DNA from: Dehalococcoidia bacterium
GTDB taxonomy: Bacteria; Chloroflexota; Dehalococcoidia; GIF9; AB-539-J10
DNA: 16,695 bases
Assembly (NCBI GenBank): GCA_030606165.1
Contig: JAUWGZ010000023.1
Span: forward strand, 1 to 16,695
Direction: 5' to 3'
Part shown: one piece after another, positions 1 to 8,244 of the stretch
Position numbering within the stretch: the first letter of the stretch is position 1
Layout of the letters: each line of letters begins with the position of its first letter
Notes under the pieces: generated by a model
Seen by the model: only the letters and a program-made list of their open reading frames with translations
Told to the model about the DNA's origin: nothing
The model's database searches: none
Made by a program: the position numbers and the translations under genes

Positions 1-417
1 GACGGAGGGGAAATTTTTGGCTGCGGAGCGAAGCATGCTTGGTCCGCCAATATCGATGTTCTCTAGCGCCTCGTCTAAGGAAGCCCCGGGCTTGCTCACA
101 GTTTCCACAAAGGGATAAAGGTTGACCACCACCATGTCAATGGGCTCAATGCGGTTCTGGGTTAGCTCGGATAGGTGCTGGGGAAGGTCACGTCGGGCTA
201 AGATGCCTCCATGCACTGCAGGATGCAAAGTCTTCACCCGGCCGTCAAGGATCTCAGGAAAGCCGGTAAGCTCCGAGACACTATGTATTTTTACTCCAGC
301 AGCCTCTAAAGACTTCTTGGTGCCACCGGTGCTGAATATCTCAATGCCCAGTTCTTTTAGACCTCGGGCGAAATCAACCACGCCTGATTTATCCGAAACA
401 CTAATTATGGCGCGCAT
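1..417 (-). CDS. purH: PurH, IMP cyclohydrolase domain (partial; C-terminal part beyond window)
   Basis: Bifunctional AICAR formyltransferase/IMP cyclohydrolase, the last two steps of de novo IMP synthesis in the cytoplasm. Only the first 139 residues are present; the gene runs off the left edge, so the formyltransferase domain is not visible. What is seen is the N-terminal MGS-like cyclohydrolase fold: start MRAIISVSDKSG, STGGT at residues 29-33, GRVKTLHP at 59-66 and IGGPSMLRSAAKN at 123-135, all hallmark motifs. The ATG is well supported: an excellent SD (AGGAGGT) ends 4 bases before it and directly follows the purM stop codon. It is the third gene of purF-purM-purH, 10 bases after purM. 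No purN lies between purM and purH. Nothing is odd in the visible part. Confidence 0.97.
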   Translation of the reverse strand, partial: MRAIISVSDKSGVVDFARGLKELGIEIFSTGGTKKSLEAAGVKIHSVSELTGFPEILDGRVKTLHPAVHGGILARRDLPQHLSELTQNRIEPIDMVVVNLYPFVETVSKPGASLDEALENIDIGGPSMLRSAAKNFPSV

Positions 418-427
418 AGAACCTCCT

Positions 428-1450
428 TTAATTTACTGTTACTCTTTCCTCGTCTTCTCTCTTAATTATCTCGCCGATAACTTTAGCCTGGGGCAAGATA
501 CTGACAATCTTGGCTACCTGCTGGGGGGAGCAAACAATGGTCATGCCTATCCCCATGTTGAACACTCGGTACATCTCCGCTTCTTCTATATCGCCTTTTT
601 CTTGGACGAGCTTGAAAATTGGCAGAATATCCCAGGAATGCTTTTTAAGGTGGACAGCAAGACCCTGAGGCAAGATGCGGGGTATATTTCCGATAAAGCC
701 GCCACCTGTAATATGAGCTATACCTTTGATTAGGGGCAAGGCTGGCTTAAGTTGCGGATAGTAGCAACGGTGGACCTGGAGCAATTCTTCACCGAGGCTC
801 TTTCCTAGCTCAGGATAAAGTTTGTTTAAGCACGAAGGGTTAGCATCTATACCAAAGACTCTTCGCACTAATGAATAACCATTGGTATGTAAGCCAGATG
901 AAGACAGGCCGAGGATTACGTCACCTGGAGCGATGGAACTGCCATCGATGATATTCTTTTTTTCCACCACTCCGACAATGAAACCTACCAGGTCATAGCT
1001 CTCCTGGGAGTATATGCCGGGCATCTCGGCGGTTTCACCGCCAATTAACGAACAGCCAGCTTCTCGGCAGGCCTGGGCTATGCCCGAAATGATGGCTTCT
1101 ATTTGCTCAGGCCTAAGTTTGCCCATGGCAATATAGTCGAGGAAGAAAAGGGGCTCGGCACCGCAACACAGGATATCGTTCACGCAGTGGTTGACGATGT
1201 CCATGCCCACGGTATCGTTTTTGCCCGAAAGCGAGGCTATTTTGAGCTTGGTGCCTACTCCATCAGTGCTGGATACTAAAACCGGCTCGTCATATCCTTT
1301 GAGCTGGAACATACTGCCGAAAAGTCCTGAGCCGATGACTTCGGGTCGAAAAGTAGCTTGAACTTGCTGGGCAACGATTTTTTTTGCTTTATTGGCAAGA
1401 GAAACATCTACACCAGCAAGGGTGTAAGCTTCCTTAGAGGTGGATTTCAC
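428..1450 (-). CDS. purM: Phosphoribosylformylglycinamidine cyclo-ligase (AIR synthetase)
   Basis: PurM closes formylglycinamidine ribonucleotide to 5-aminoimidazole ribonucleotide using ATP, step 5 of purine synthesis. The 340-residue length is normal for the family. Visible motifs are STDGVGTKLK at residues 61-70 (ATP/substrate loop of the PurM/PurL fold) and GGETAEMPG at 137-145, followed by the conserved YDLVGF segment. The start is GTG at 1450: AGGAGG lies 6 bases upstream inside the end of purF, and the two reading frames overlap by 17 bp, which suggests translational coupling. The stop codon abuts the SD of purH. The neighbours supply steps 1 (purF) and 9-10 (purH), so the operon is a scattered subset of the pathway; the remaining genes must lie elsewhere. 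Confidence 0.97.
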   Translation of the reverse strand: MKSTSKEAYTLAGVDVSLANKAKKIVAQQVQATFRPEVIGSGLFGSMFQLKGYDEPVLVSSTDGVGTKLKIASLSGKNDTVGMDIVNHCVNDILCCGAEPLFFLDYIAMGKLRPEQIEAIISGIAQACREAGCSLIGGETAEMPGIYSQESYDLVGFIVGVVEKKNIIDGSSIAPGDVILGLSSSGLHTNGYSLVRRVFGIDANPSCLNKLYPELGKSLGEELLQVHRCYYPQLKPALPLIKGIAHITGGGFIGNIPRILPQGLAVHLKKHSWDILPIFKLVQEKGDIEEAEMYRVFNMGIGMTIVCSPQQVAKIVSILPQAKVIGEIIKREDEERVTVN

Positions 1451-2846
1451 TGAGTTCCTCCTGGGGGAGTACTTCCAAAGCTAGTTTGTCCATCTCTATT
1501 TGAACTGGAATGGGATATACTCCAGTAAAACAAGCAAGGCAGAAAATATCTCTGGGCAGGTCCACAGCCCGGATTAGGCCATCGAGGCTAAGGTATCCCA
1601 GTGAATCAGCACCGAGGTATTCCTTGATTTCAGGGACAGTTTTCCTCGCGGCGATGAGTTCCCATCTGGTCGCCATATCTACCCCGAAGAAGCAGGGGTA
1701 ACGGATAGGAGGGGCGCAGATGCGGAGATGAACCTCGGCAGCACCTGCTTTTTTGAGCAAACTGACTACACGAGGCGTGGTAGTGCCACGAACAATACTG
1801 TCATCGACGACTACTAACTTTTTCCCCGCAATTATGCGGGAAAGGGGGTTGAATTTTAATTGGACGCCAAGCTCTCGTATCCTTTGGTCAGGCTCAATAA
1901 AGGTACGGCCTACATAGCGGTTTTTTAACAGGCCTTCGCAGTATGGGATACCTGAGGCATTAGAATAGCCAATGCCGGCGGCAGTGGCGGAATCAGGAAC
2001 ACCCATGACGAAATCAGCATCAACAGGATATTCTTCAGCCAGTATTCTGCCCATAGCTTCTCTTGTCTGGTAGAGTAATTTGCCTTGGATGATGCTGTCG
2101 GGACGGGCGAAGTAAATGTATTCAAAGATGCATAATGCCTTTTTACCATCCTCCTTCTTAAAACCTTTCACTCCCTGGCTATCAATGACTACAATTTCCC
2201 CGGGTTCGATTTCCCTTACGAATTTGGCACCTATATGGTCTAGGGCGCAACTTTCCGAAGCAATGCTCCATCCGCCGTCAATAGCTCCGAGACAAAGAGG
2301 ACGAACGCCGAAGGGGTCACGAACCCCGATCAGTTCATTTTCAGTTAAGATCACCAAGGAATAAGCTCCTTGGAGGCGGTGCATGGCATGTCCTATTTTT
2401 TGCTGCCAGTTCTGGCCAGGGGAGGCCAAAATCAAGTTGGCAATGACTTCAGAATCAATGCTAGTGTGAAAATGATAGCCGCGCTCCTGGAGTTCATCGC
2501 GGAGCAGTTTGGAGTTGATGATATTGCCGTTATGTGCTAGAGCAATGGTCAACCCCTCTGATTTCGCTATAATGGGCTGGGCATTCGCGGGTCTGCTTGA
2601 GCCTGTAGTGGAGTAGCGGTTATGCCCGATGCTGATATATCCTTTGAGCAAAGCGAGGTCAGTTTCCGTGAATGCCTGGGAAACCAATCCCATACAGGTA
2701 TGTATTTTTATTCCGTTGCCATCAGTGACAGCGATGCCAGCACTTTCTTGACCACGATGTTGTAAAGCAAAGAGGGCAAAAAAAGCCGTCTGAGCTACAT
2801 TTATGCCCGGGGCGTAAACTCCAAAAACACCGCAACTTTCGTGCAT
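1434..2846 (-). CDS. purF: Amidophosphoribosyltransferase (glutamine PRPP amidotransferase, Fe-S type)
   Basis: PurF makes phosphoribosylamine from PRPP and glutamine, the committed step of purine synthesis. It has 470 residues. The N-terminal Ntn-hydrolase glutaminase domain carries Cys5 (CGVFG) after a four-residue leader (MHES). The nucleophile must become N-terminal, so this short leader is probably removed, as the longer propeptide is in Bacillus PurF. The PRPP loop VVVDDSIVRGTT lies near residues 345-356. Cys239, Cys385, Cys436 and Cys439 sit where the Bacillus-type enzyme binds its [4Fe-4S] cluster, so an oxygen-sensitive cluster enzyme is inferred. The ATG at 2846 has only a weak SD (AAAGG), and a near-consensus promoter sits just upstream. 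First gene of the operon; it overlaps purM by 17 bp. Confidence 0.97.
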   Translation of the reverse strand: MHESCGVFGVYAPGINVAQTAFFALFALQHRGQESAGIAVTDGNGIKIHTCMGLVSQAFTETDLALLKGYISIGHNRYSTTGSSRPANAQPIIAKSEGLTIALAHNGNIINSKLLRDELQERGYHFHTSIDSEVIANLILASPGQNWQQKIGHAMHRLQGAYSLVILTENELIGVRDPFGVRPLCLGAIDGGWSIASESCALDHIGAKFVREIEPGEIVVIDSQGVKGFKKEDGKKALCIFEYIYFARPDSIIQGKLLYQTREAMGRILAEEYPVDADFVMGVPDSATAAGIGYSNASGIPYCEGLLKNRYVGRTFIEPDQRIRELGVQLKFNPLSRIIAGKKLVVVDDSIVRGTTTPRVVSLLKKAGAAEVHLRICAPPIRYPCFFGVDMATRWELIAARKTVPEIKEYLGADSLGYLSLDGLIRAVDLPRDIFCLACFTGVYPIPVQIEMDKLALEVLPQEELSEIHL

Positions 2847-2868
2847 AAAAAGTTGCCTTTACTAGCCC

Positions 2869-2897
2869 ATTATAAAGCATCCAGCTCTTCTGGTCAA
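2869..2897 (-). promoter_or_regulatory. Sigma70-type promoter of the purF-purM-purH operon
   Basis: Read on the minus strand: -35 TTGACC (2897-2892), a 17-base spacer and a perfect -10 TATAAT (2874-2869). The expected transcription start is near 2862, leaving a leader of only about 15 bases before the purF ATG. That leaves no room for a riboswitch or attenuator, so any purine control would have to act on the promoter itself. I see no recognisable PurR operator. Confidence 0.8.
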
Positions 2898-2901
2898 TTC
2901 C

Positions 2902-2930
2902 TATACAAGATTTTTTTATCGTGATATGAT
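2902..2930 (+). promoter_or_regulatory. Promoter of rpsO-pnp, extended -10 type
   Basis: -35 TATACA (2902-2907, 4 of 6 consensus), a 17-base spacer and -10 TATGAT (2925-2930), preceded by TGA so that the TGN extended -10 element is present at 2922-2924. The expected start is near 2937, giving a leader of about 26 bases before the rpsO GTG. Its -35 box lies only 4 bases from the -35 box of the divergent purF promoter. Confidence 0.7.
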
Positions 2931-2963
2931 ATACGACATTACTAAATTAGGGAGTTTATAACA

Positions 2964-3227
2964 GTGGACAAGGAAAAAAAAGGGGAAATCGTCACCCAAT
3001 TTAGACTTAAGGAAAATGATAGTGGGTCTGTCGAGGTCCAGGTGGCTTTGCTTACCGAGAGGATAAATCGGTTAACGGAGCATCTTAAGTTGTATCATCA
3101 TGATCGGCACTCCCGACATGCGCTCCACGGGGTGATAGGGAAACGGAAGCGTTTTTTGGGCTACTTAAACAGGACGGCGCCCGAGCGGTATCATTCTCTT
3201 ATTGCCAAGTTGGGTTTGAAGGAATAG
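2964..3227 (+). CDS. rpsO: 30S ribosomal protein S15
   Basis: Primary 16S rRNA-binding protein of the small-subunit platform. The 87-residue length is normal (family about 88-89). The conserved segments are all present: an N-terminal helix, DSGSVEVQVALLTERI at residues 20-35, the HHDRHSRHAL RNA-binding stretch at 45-54 and KRKRFLGYL at 61-69. The start is GTG at 2964, with AGGGAG (2949-2954) nine bases upstream and no competing ATG at the conserved N-terminus. The predicted leader is short, so an extensive autoregulatory pseudoknot like that of E. coli rpsO is not evident. The stop is one base from the pnp ATG, and the rpsO-pnp order is the classic bacterial one. Confidence 0.97.
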   Translation: MDKEKKGEIVTQFRLKENDSGSVEVQVALLTERINRLTEHLKLYHHDRHSRHALHGVIGKRKRFLGYLNRTAPERYHSLIAKLGLKE

Positions 3228-3228
3228 T

Positions 3229-5415
3229 ATGTCTGATGTTTTAGAGCGTTCAGTGGCTGGTAGGGCGCTTAGCATCCAGGTAGGGAAATTCGCTCAGCAA
3301 GCCCATGGTGCTGTTGCTGTTCAGTACGGCAACACGGTTGTCTTGGTTACTGCCTGTGTAAGCTCTGAACCCCGAGAGGGAATTGATTTTGTGCCTCTAA
3401 CAGTGGATTACGAAGAAAGGCTCTATGCCGCGGGTAAAATACCGGGCAGCTTCATCAGGCGAGAAGGACGCCCTACGGAGGAAGCAGTTATAACTAGTCG
3501 GCTCATCGATCGCTCACTGCGCCCTCTTTTTTCCAAGGAGTTTCATTATGATGTTCAAGTTGTGGCGACAGTGCTATCTGTTGACCAAGAAAATGACCCA
3601 GATATTTGCGCCCTTATTGGCGCTTCAGCAGCCTTGACATTATCGGATATCCCGTTCTTTGGTCCTATATCAGCAATACATGTTGGCTACATAGATGATG
3701 CTTTAGTTGTGAATCCCACCCTGCCCCAAATGGAAGATAGCTTGCTTGACCTGCTTGTTGCTAGCAGTAAAGATGACGTTGTAATGATGGAAGCAGGTGC
3801 CAGGGAAGTTTCCGAAGAAATAGTGCTAGAGGCAATTAAGCTAGGACACAAGGTGAATCAGGAGATCATTGAGCTTCAGGAAGAGCTAAGGCGAATTTAC
3901 GGCAAAGCCAAGGTAGAAATCAAATCTAAGGAACTTGCTCCTGAGCTTTCATCACAAATCGCTTCCATACTTGGTGAGAAATTAAGCCGGGTTCTAGAGG
4001 AACCAGAGAAACTGCAAAGAGACAAGGCTTTGACGTCTCTTAAGGAAGAAACAAGGGACAAGTTGGTTGATTCTTTTTCTGAAGATGAAATCAATTTTAC
4101 TTTTGGAACCCAGCTTAGGGCTGCGGTGAGGGAAAAAATATTGCAGACGAGGCGACACTTGGACGGCCGCCAAACTAAAGAAATTCGTCCTATTAGCTGT
4201 GAAGTTGGTATCCTTCCTCGCACCCATGGCTCAGGATTATTTGCCCGTGGGGAAACACAGGTATTGACTATTACCACTTTGGGGTCTACAAATCGGGAGC
4301 AGTTATTGGATGGCTTAGGTCTGGAGGAAACTAAACGCTTTATGCATCATTATAATTTCCCTCCATTTTCTACTGGTGAAGTGAAACGAATAGGAACAAC
4401 AGGGAGGCGCGAGATTGGGCATGGCGCTTTAGTGGAACGGGCTATTGCACCAGTATTGCCGTCAGAGGAGGATTTCCCTTACACCATACGTCTGGTTTCC
4501 GAAGTGCTTAGTTCTCAGGGAAGCACGTCTATGGCTAGCGCTTGTGCCTCGGCCCTCTCCCTGATGGATGCTGGTGTACCTATCAAGGCGCCTGTGGCTG
4601 GGATAGCCATGGGTTTAGTTGCCGGAAAGGATGAGGACTATGTTGTTCTAACTGACATTGTGGGTATGGAAGATGCCTATGGTGACATGGATTTCAAAGT
4701 TGCTGGCACAGCTCGTGGGCTCACGGCTTTGCAGCTTGATATCAAGCTTCAGGGGATAGATTATGCCATCCTAGCTGAAGCCTTAAGTCGAGCTCGTGAG
4801 GCAAGGTTGGAAATACTGGGGAAAATGAGTTCAGCTATTAGTGCTAGTCGCTCTGAACTTAGTCCCTATGCTCCCAGGATGTATGAAATGACGATCGATC
4901 AGAGTAAGATTGGGAGCGTCATTGGTCCTGGGGGTAGGGTTATAAGGTCTATTATAGATGAAACTAAAACAACTATAGATATAAGGAATGATGGTACGGT
5001 TATCGTTGGCTCTCCAAACGAAGAGGCAGCTCAGAAAGCAATCAAAATAATAGAGGGTTTAACCCGGGAAGTGGAGCAAGGAGATGTTTATACTGGAAAA
5101 GTGACCAGGCTGTTTAGTTTTGGTGCCATGGTAGAAATCTTGCCGGGGAAGGAGGGCCTCGTCCATATCAGCGAGCTTGCTAACTACCATGTGCCCCAGG
5201 TCGAAGATGTGGTTAAAGTGGGTGATGAGATAATGGTGAAAGTCATCGGAACTGACAGCTCTGGTAGAATAAATTTATCGCGCAAAGCGGTATTTGAAGG
5301 GCCTTCCCGTGTTCCTGGTGCCCAGGTTAAGGATTCCTCGACTCTCGGACATCCTCGGAAGAAATTTGTTCACCCACATGATAAAGGCGAACGACGCGAC
5401 AATTACAAGAAATAA
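3229..5415 (+). CDS. pnp: Polyribonucleotide nucleotidyltransferase (PNPase)
   Basis: 3'-5' phosphorolytic exoribonuclease and RNA polymerase, a cytoplasmic homotrimer central to mRNA decay. The 728 residues show the full architecture: first RNase PH domain (about 1-220) with FIRREGRPTEEAVITSRLIDR at 75-95, a helical linker, and a second catalytic RNase PH domain (about 310-545) with GSTSMASA at 431-438 and EDAYGDMDFKVAGT at 481-494. Asp482 and Asp488 match the metal-binding aspartates of the E. coli enzyme. A KH domain (about 553-610) has IGPGG at 565-569, an S1 domain spans about 617-688, and a basic tail of about 40 residues follows. The ATG is one base after rpsO, with AAGGA inside the rpsO end as SD. 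No truncation or missing key residue was seen. Confidence 0.98.
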   Translation: MSDVLERSVAGRALSIQVGKFAQQAHGAVAVQYGNTVVLVTACVSSEPREGIDFVPLTVDYEERLYAAGKIPGSFIRREGRPTEEAVITSRLIDRSLRPLFSKEFHYDVQVVATVLSVDQENDPDICALIGASAALTLSDIPFFGPISAIHVGYIDDALVVNPTLPQMEDSLLDLLVASSKDDVVMMEAGAREVSEEIVLEAIKLGHKVNQEIIELQEELRRIYGKAKVEIKSKELAPELSSQIASILGEKLSRVLEEPEKLQRDKALTSLKEETRDKLVDSFSEDEINFTFGTQLRAAVREKILQTRRHLDGRQTKEIRPISCEVGILPRTHGSGLFARGETQVLTITTLGSTNREQLLDGLGLEETKRFMHHYNFPPFSTGEVKRIGTTGRREIGHGALVERAIAPVLPSEEDFPYTIRLVSEVLSSQGSTSMASACASALSLMDAGVPIKAPVAGIAMGLVAGKDEDYVVLTDIVGMEDAYGDMDFKVAGTARGLTALQLDIKLQGIDYAILAEALSRAREARLEILGKMSSAISASRSELSPYAPRMYEMTIDQSKIGSVIGPGGRVIRSIIDETKTTIDIRNDGTVIVGSPNEEAAQKAIKIIEGLTREVEQGDVYTGKVTRLFSFGAMVEILPGKEGLVHISELANYHVPQVEDVVKVGDEIMVKVIGTDSSGRINLSRKAVFEGPSRVPGAQVKDSSTLGHPRKKFVHPHDKGERRDNYKK

Positions 5416-5441
5416 ATTACTTCACTGCTGGAGGGTATCAC

Positions 5442-6239
5442 ATGGAACCCATAAGAGTAGTTATTAATGGCGCTTTAGGCAGGATGGGGCAGGAGATAAC
5501 TAAAGCCGTGGTTCGCGAGCCCGGGTTAAAGGCAGTGGGTGCTGTGGAAAAGGAAGTAACTCAGAAATATCTTCCTTTAGTTGAGGCTGTCGAGCTGATA
5601 CCTTTTTCTTCCGATTTAGACTCGCTTTTAAAGAGCTGCAACGCTGATGTGGTGGTAGATTTTACTAATGCCGAGGTTTCTATGGCAGCTGCTCGCATTG
5701 CTATTAAACAAAAAGTTAATATGGTTATAGGCACATCAGGCCTTTCTGAAGAGAATTTGGCAGAAATTGGACAATTATGCCAGGCCAGTAAGGTAGGGGC
5801 GGTAGTGGCACCCAATTTTTCTCTGGGGGCAGCACTTTTGATACATCTATCAAAATTTGCTGCTAAGTTTTTCGACCATGCCGAAATTATCGAAATGCAT
5901 CATGATAAAAAGGCTGATGCTCCTTCAGGGACTGCTATAGCTACAGCCAGAGCAATGTCGCAAACGCATGGTAAACCATTCATTTATCCTGAAGTTACAC
6001 GTGAAGTACTCAGCAATACCAGAGGAGGGCAAATGGATGGCATAGCCATCCATAGCCTGAGGTTGCCGGGATTTATGGCTGGGCAAGAAATTATATTTAG
6101 CGGAGCGGGTGAAACTCTAAGCTTACGTCTCAATACTATAAATCGGGAGTGTTACCTGCCTGGCGTTATCCTGGCAATTAGGGAAGTGAAAAAACGCAAA
6201 GGGCTAACTTACGGGTTGGATGCCTTGCTAAAGCTGTAG
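5442..6239 (+). CDS. dapB: 4-hydroxy-tetrahydrodipicolinate reductase
   Basis: NAD(P)H-dependent reduction of 4-hydroxytetrahydrodipicolinate to tetrahydrodipicolinate in the diaminopimelate/lysine pathway. The 265-residue length is usual. The N-terminal Rossmann domain has GALGRMG at residues 10-16 (canonical GxxGxxG), VVDFT at 71-75 and GTSGL at 97-101. The substrate domain has EMHHDKKADAPSGTA at 151-165, containing the catalytic His153/His154 pair and Lys157. The ATG has a good SD (GGAGGG) about 7 bases upstream. It follows pnp by 26 bases with no visible terminator and precedes asd by 8 bases, so it is probably co-transcribed with both. Gene order dapB-asd-dapA is the reverse of pathway order. 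Confidence 0.97.
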   Translation: MEPIRVVINGALGRMGQEITKAVVREPGLKAVGAVEKEVTQKYLPLVEAVELIPFSSDLDSLLKSCNADVVVDFTNAEVSMAAARIAIKQKVNMVIGTSGLSEENLAEIGQLCQASKVGAVVAPNFSLGAALLIHLSKFAAKFFDHAEIIEMHHDKKADAPSGTAIATARAMSQTHGKPFIYPEVTREVLSNTRGGQMDGIAIHSLRLPGFMAGQEIIFSGAGETLSLRLNTINRECYLPGVILAIREVKKRKGLTYGLDALLKL

Positions 6240-6247
6240 GAAAAGCT

Positions 6248-7294
6248 ATGGAAGGATTCAATGTAGCTATTGTTGACGCTACCGATATTGTAGGGCAAGA
6301 AATTATTAAGGTACTTGAGCAGCGTAAATTCCCCGTAGCTTCCATCCAATTAGTAGTCTCTGATCATTTTTCAGGGGTGAAACTCCTCTTTAATCATCAA
6401 AGAATTGAAGTTAGGAAAGCGAAACCAGAGGTGTTTCGCGATATTGATATTGCCTTTTTCTCTGCTGGTGCTGATATTAGTCGGAGGTTATCGCCTTGGG
6501 CTGCTGAAGCTGGAACAGTGGTCATTGATAATAGTACTGCTTTCAGGATGGATCCTGCAGTGCCTCTGGTGGTCCCAGAGGTTAATCCTGAGGATATAGA
6601 ACAGCATAAGGGGATAATTGCCAGTCCAAATTGCTCCACAATCCAAATGGTGGTAGCGCTTTGCCCCTTGCACAGGCTAAATCCCATAAAGCGAATTGTG
6701 GTAAGCACCTACCAGGCAGTGTCAAGTAGTGGCGCTGCTGCCATGCAAGAACTGGCAAATCAATCGCGGTTAGCTTTGGAAGGTCGCCGTATTTGTCCTC
6801 ACGTCTACTCTCATCAAATAGCCTTTAATGTACTGCCAGAAATCGATGTCTTTTTGGATAATGGATATACTAAAGAAGAACAGAAAATGGTGGAAGAAAC
6901 GCGGAAGATACTGCATACTGAGGACATAGCTATTTCGGCTAGTTGTGTCCGAGTCCCTGTTTACTTTGGGCATAGTGAAGCAGTTAACGTAGAATTCAGT
7001 TCGCCCATCACCTCTGAAGAGGCAAGGAGGATTTTGGCTCAAGCTCCCGGAGTCAGGGTACTTGATGACCCCACCGTCAGTTTTTACCCTCAACCCTGGG
7101 CTGCTAGTGGGTCAGATCATGTATTTGTAGGCCGAATTAGAAATGATATCTCGCATCTCAATGGACTTGTTATGTGGATAGTGGCTGATAATCTGCGTAA
7201 AGGGGCAGCGCTAAATGCTATACAAATTGCTGAGGTGGGGATAGAGAGGGGTTGGATAAGCCGTAAGGAGAGTTTAGCTAGTTTAAGTGAATAG
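6248..7294 (+). CDS. asd: Aspartate-semialdehyde dehydrogenase, with altered NADP-binding loop
   Basis: Reduces aspartyl phosphate to aspartate semialdehyde with NADPH, the branch point to lysine, threonine and methionine. The 348 residues match the Gram-positive/Chloroflexota-type family. The catalytic site looks intact: Cys129 in SPNCSTIQ, Gln156, Arg235 and His242 in RVPVYFGHSEAV, and the C-terminal SGSDHVFVGRIRND at 287-300. It therefore is not a Usg-type paralogue, which lacks the cysteine. The oddity is the first loop. The family signature GATGxVG reads D10-A-T-D13-I-V-G16, with two glycines replaced by Asp; each difference is one G-to-A change (GAC and GAT codons). ATG at 6248 is 8 bases after dapB, with a weak AGGA as SD. 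The frame is otherwise open with a normal C-terminus. Whether the enzyme is fully active is uncertain. Confidence 0.95.
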   Translation: MEGFNVAIVDATDIVGQEIIKVLEQRKFPVASIQLVVSDHFSGVKLLFNHQRIEVRKAKPEVFRDIDIAFFSAGADISRRLSPWAAEAGTVVIDNSTAFRMDPAVPLVVPEVNPEDIEQHKGIIASPNCSTIQMVVALCPLHRLNPIKRIVVSTYQAVSSSGAAAMQELANQSRLALEGRRICPHVYSHQIAFNVLPEIDVFLDNGYTKEEQKMVEETRKILHTEDIAISASCVRVPVYFGHSEAVNVEFSSPITSEEARRILAQAPGVRVLDDPTVSFYPQPWAASGSDHVFVGRIRNDISHLNGLVMWIVADNLRKGAALNAIQIAEVGIERGWISRKESLASLSE

Positions 7295-8231
7295 GTCAGG
7301 GGTTCCTAAAAGCTCTTTGAATTTTGGGCATAAAAATGGGCTGGGCCGCTTATTAACAGCCATGGTTACGCCTTTTGATGCTCAGGGCGAGGTTGACTAT
7401 CGACAAGCTAAGAAACTGGCACTATCTTTACTGGAATCGGGTAGTGATGGGGTGGTGGTCTCGGGCACCACTGGTGAGTCTCCTACTCTGAGCAGAGAAG
7501 AGAAGCTACGGCTTTTCGCGGAAACGAAATCAGCGTTAGGTAACCGTGGAACAGTAGTAGCTGGCACAGGCAGCTATAATACAAAAGAAAGCCAGGAATT
7601 AACTAAGGAAGCGGAGAAAACTGGTGTCAATGCTTGTCTCTTGGTGGTTCCCTATTATAATCGGCCAACCCAGCAAGGCTTGTGGGAGCATTTTAAAGCC
7701 ATTGCTCAGAGTACTAGCTTGCCTTGTATCCTCTATAATGTGCCATCACGCACGGTTACCAACCTCGCTGCCGATACGGTAATCAAGCTGAGCCAAATTG
7801 ATAATATTGTGGGCGTGAAGGAAGCCAGTGGCAATCTTGGGCAAATAGCTGAGATTATTCATAAAACAAAAGAGGATTTCTTAGTTTACAGCGGCAATGA
7901 TAGTGATACCTTCCCCATAATCGCTTTGGGCGGTTATGGCGTGGTTAGCGTCGCCTCTCATCTAGTGGGAATCCAGATAAAGGACATGATGGAGAAGTTC
8001 CTTGACGGTAAACTTCAGGAAGCAGCCAAGATCCACCGACACTTATTACCTCTGGTAAATGCCCTGTTCATCCTTTCCAATCCTGTGCCGGTCAAGTGGG
8101 CTCTGAATTATGTAGGTTTTTCAGTGGGTAAACCTCGCTTGCCTCTAATTGAACCTGATGAGAAATCAGCTGACCTTATACAGGCGGCACTAAAAAACTA
8201 TAAGATAGATTTGCCTATTCCCAAGGGCTGA
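7287..8231 (+). CDS. dapA: 4-hydroxy-tetrahydrodipicolinate synthase
   Basis: Condenses pyruvate with aspartate semialdehyde, the first lysine-specific step. It is a (beta/alpha)8 class I aldolase. Motifs: GRLLTAMVTPF at residues 20-30, SGTTGESPTLS at 59-69 with Thr61/Thr62, Tyr150 and Arg155 in LYNVPSRT, and Schiff-base Lys178 in VGVKEASGN. As drawn it has 314 residues from a GTG overlapping the end of asd by 8 bp; the family usually has about 290-300. The only SD-like AAGGAG is about 16 bases upstream, which is too far. A TTG at 7317 (304 residues) fits the family N-terminus better but also lacks a good SD, and the nearest downstream ATG (codon 26) would cut into the first strand. The start is therefore uncertain, while identity is secure. 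Last gene of the plus-strand operon, convergent with purA. Confidence 0.95.
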   Translation: MNRSGVPKSSLNFGHKNGLGRLLTAMVTPFDAQGEVDYRQAKKLALSLLESGSDGVVVSGTTGESPTLSREEKLRLFAETKSALGNRGTVVAGTGSYNTKESQELTKEAEKTGVNACLLVVPYYNRPTQQGLWEHFKAIAQSTSLPCILYNVPSRTVTNLAADTVIKLSQIDNIVGVKEASGNLGQIAEIIHKTKEDFLVYSGNDSDTFPIIALGGYGVVSVASHLVGIQIKDMMEKFLDGKLQEAAKIHRHLLPLVNALFILSNPVPVKWALNYVGFSVGKPRLPLIEPDEKSADLIQAALKNYKIDLPIPKG

Positions 8232-8244
8232 TGGTTATCGGGTG

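Noticed and set aside
122..733. Plus-strand open frame of about 200 codons opposite purH and purM
   Set aside because: It is antisense to two unmistakable purine genes, has no SD or family resemblance, and spans their junction; it is a shadow of their codon structure.
6248..7294. Possibility that asd is a catalytically dead Usg-type paralogue
   Set aside because: The nucleophile Cys129 in SPNCSTIQ and the other catalytic motifs are present; only the nucleotide loop is altered.
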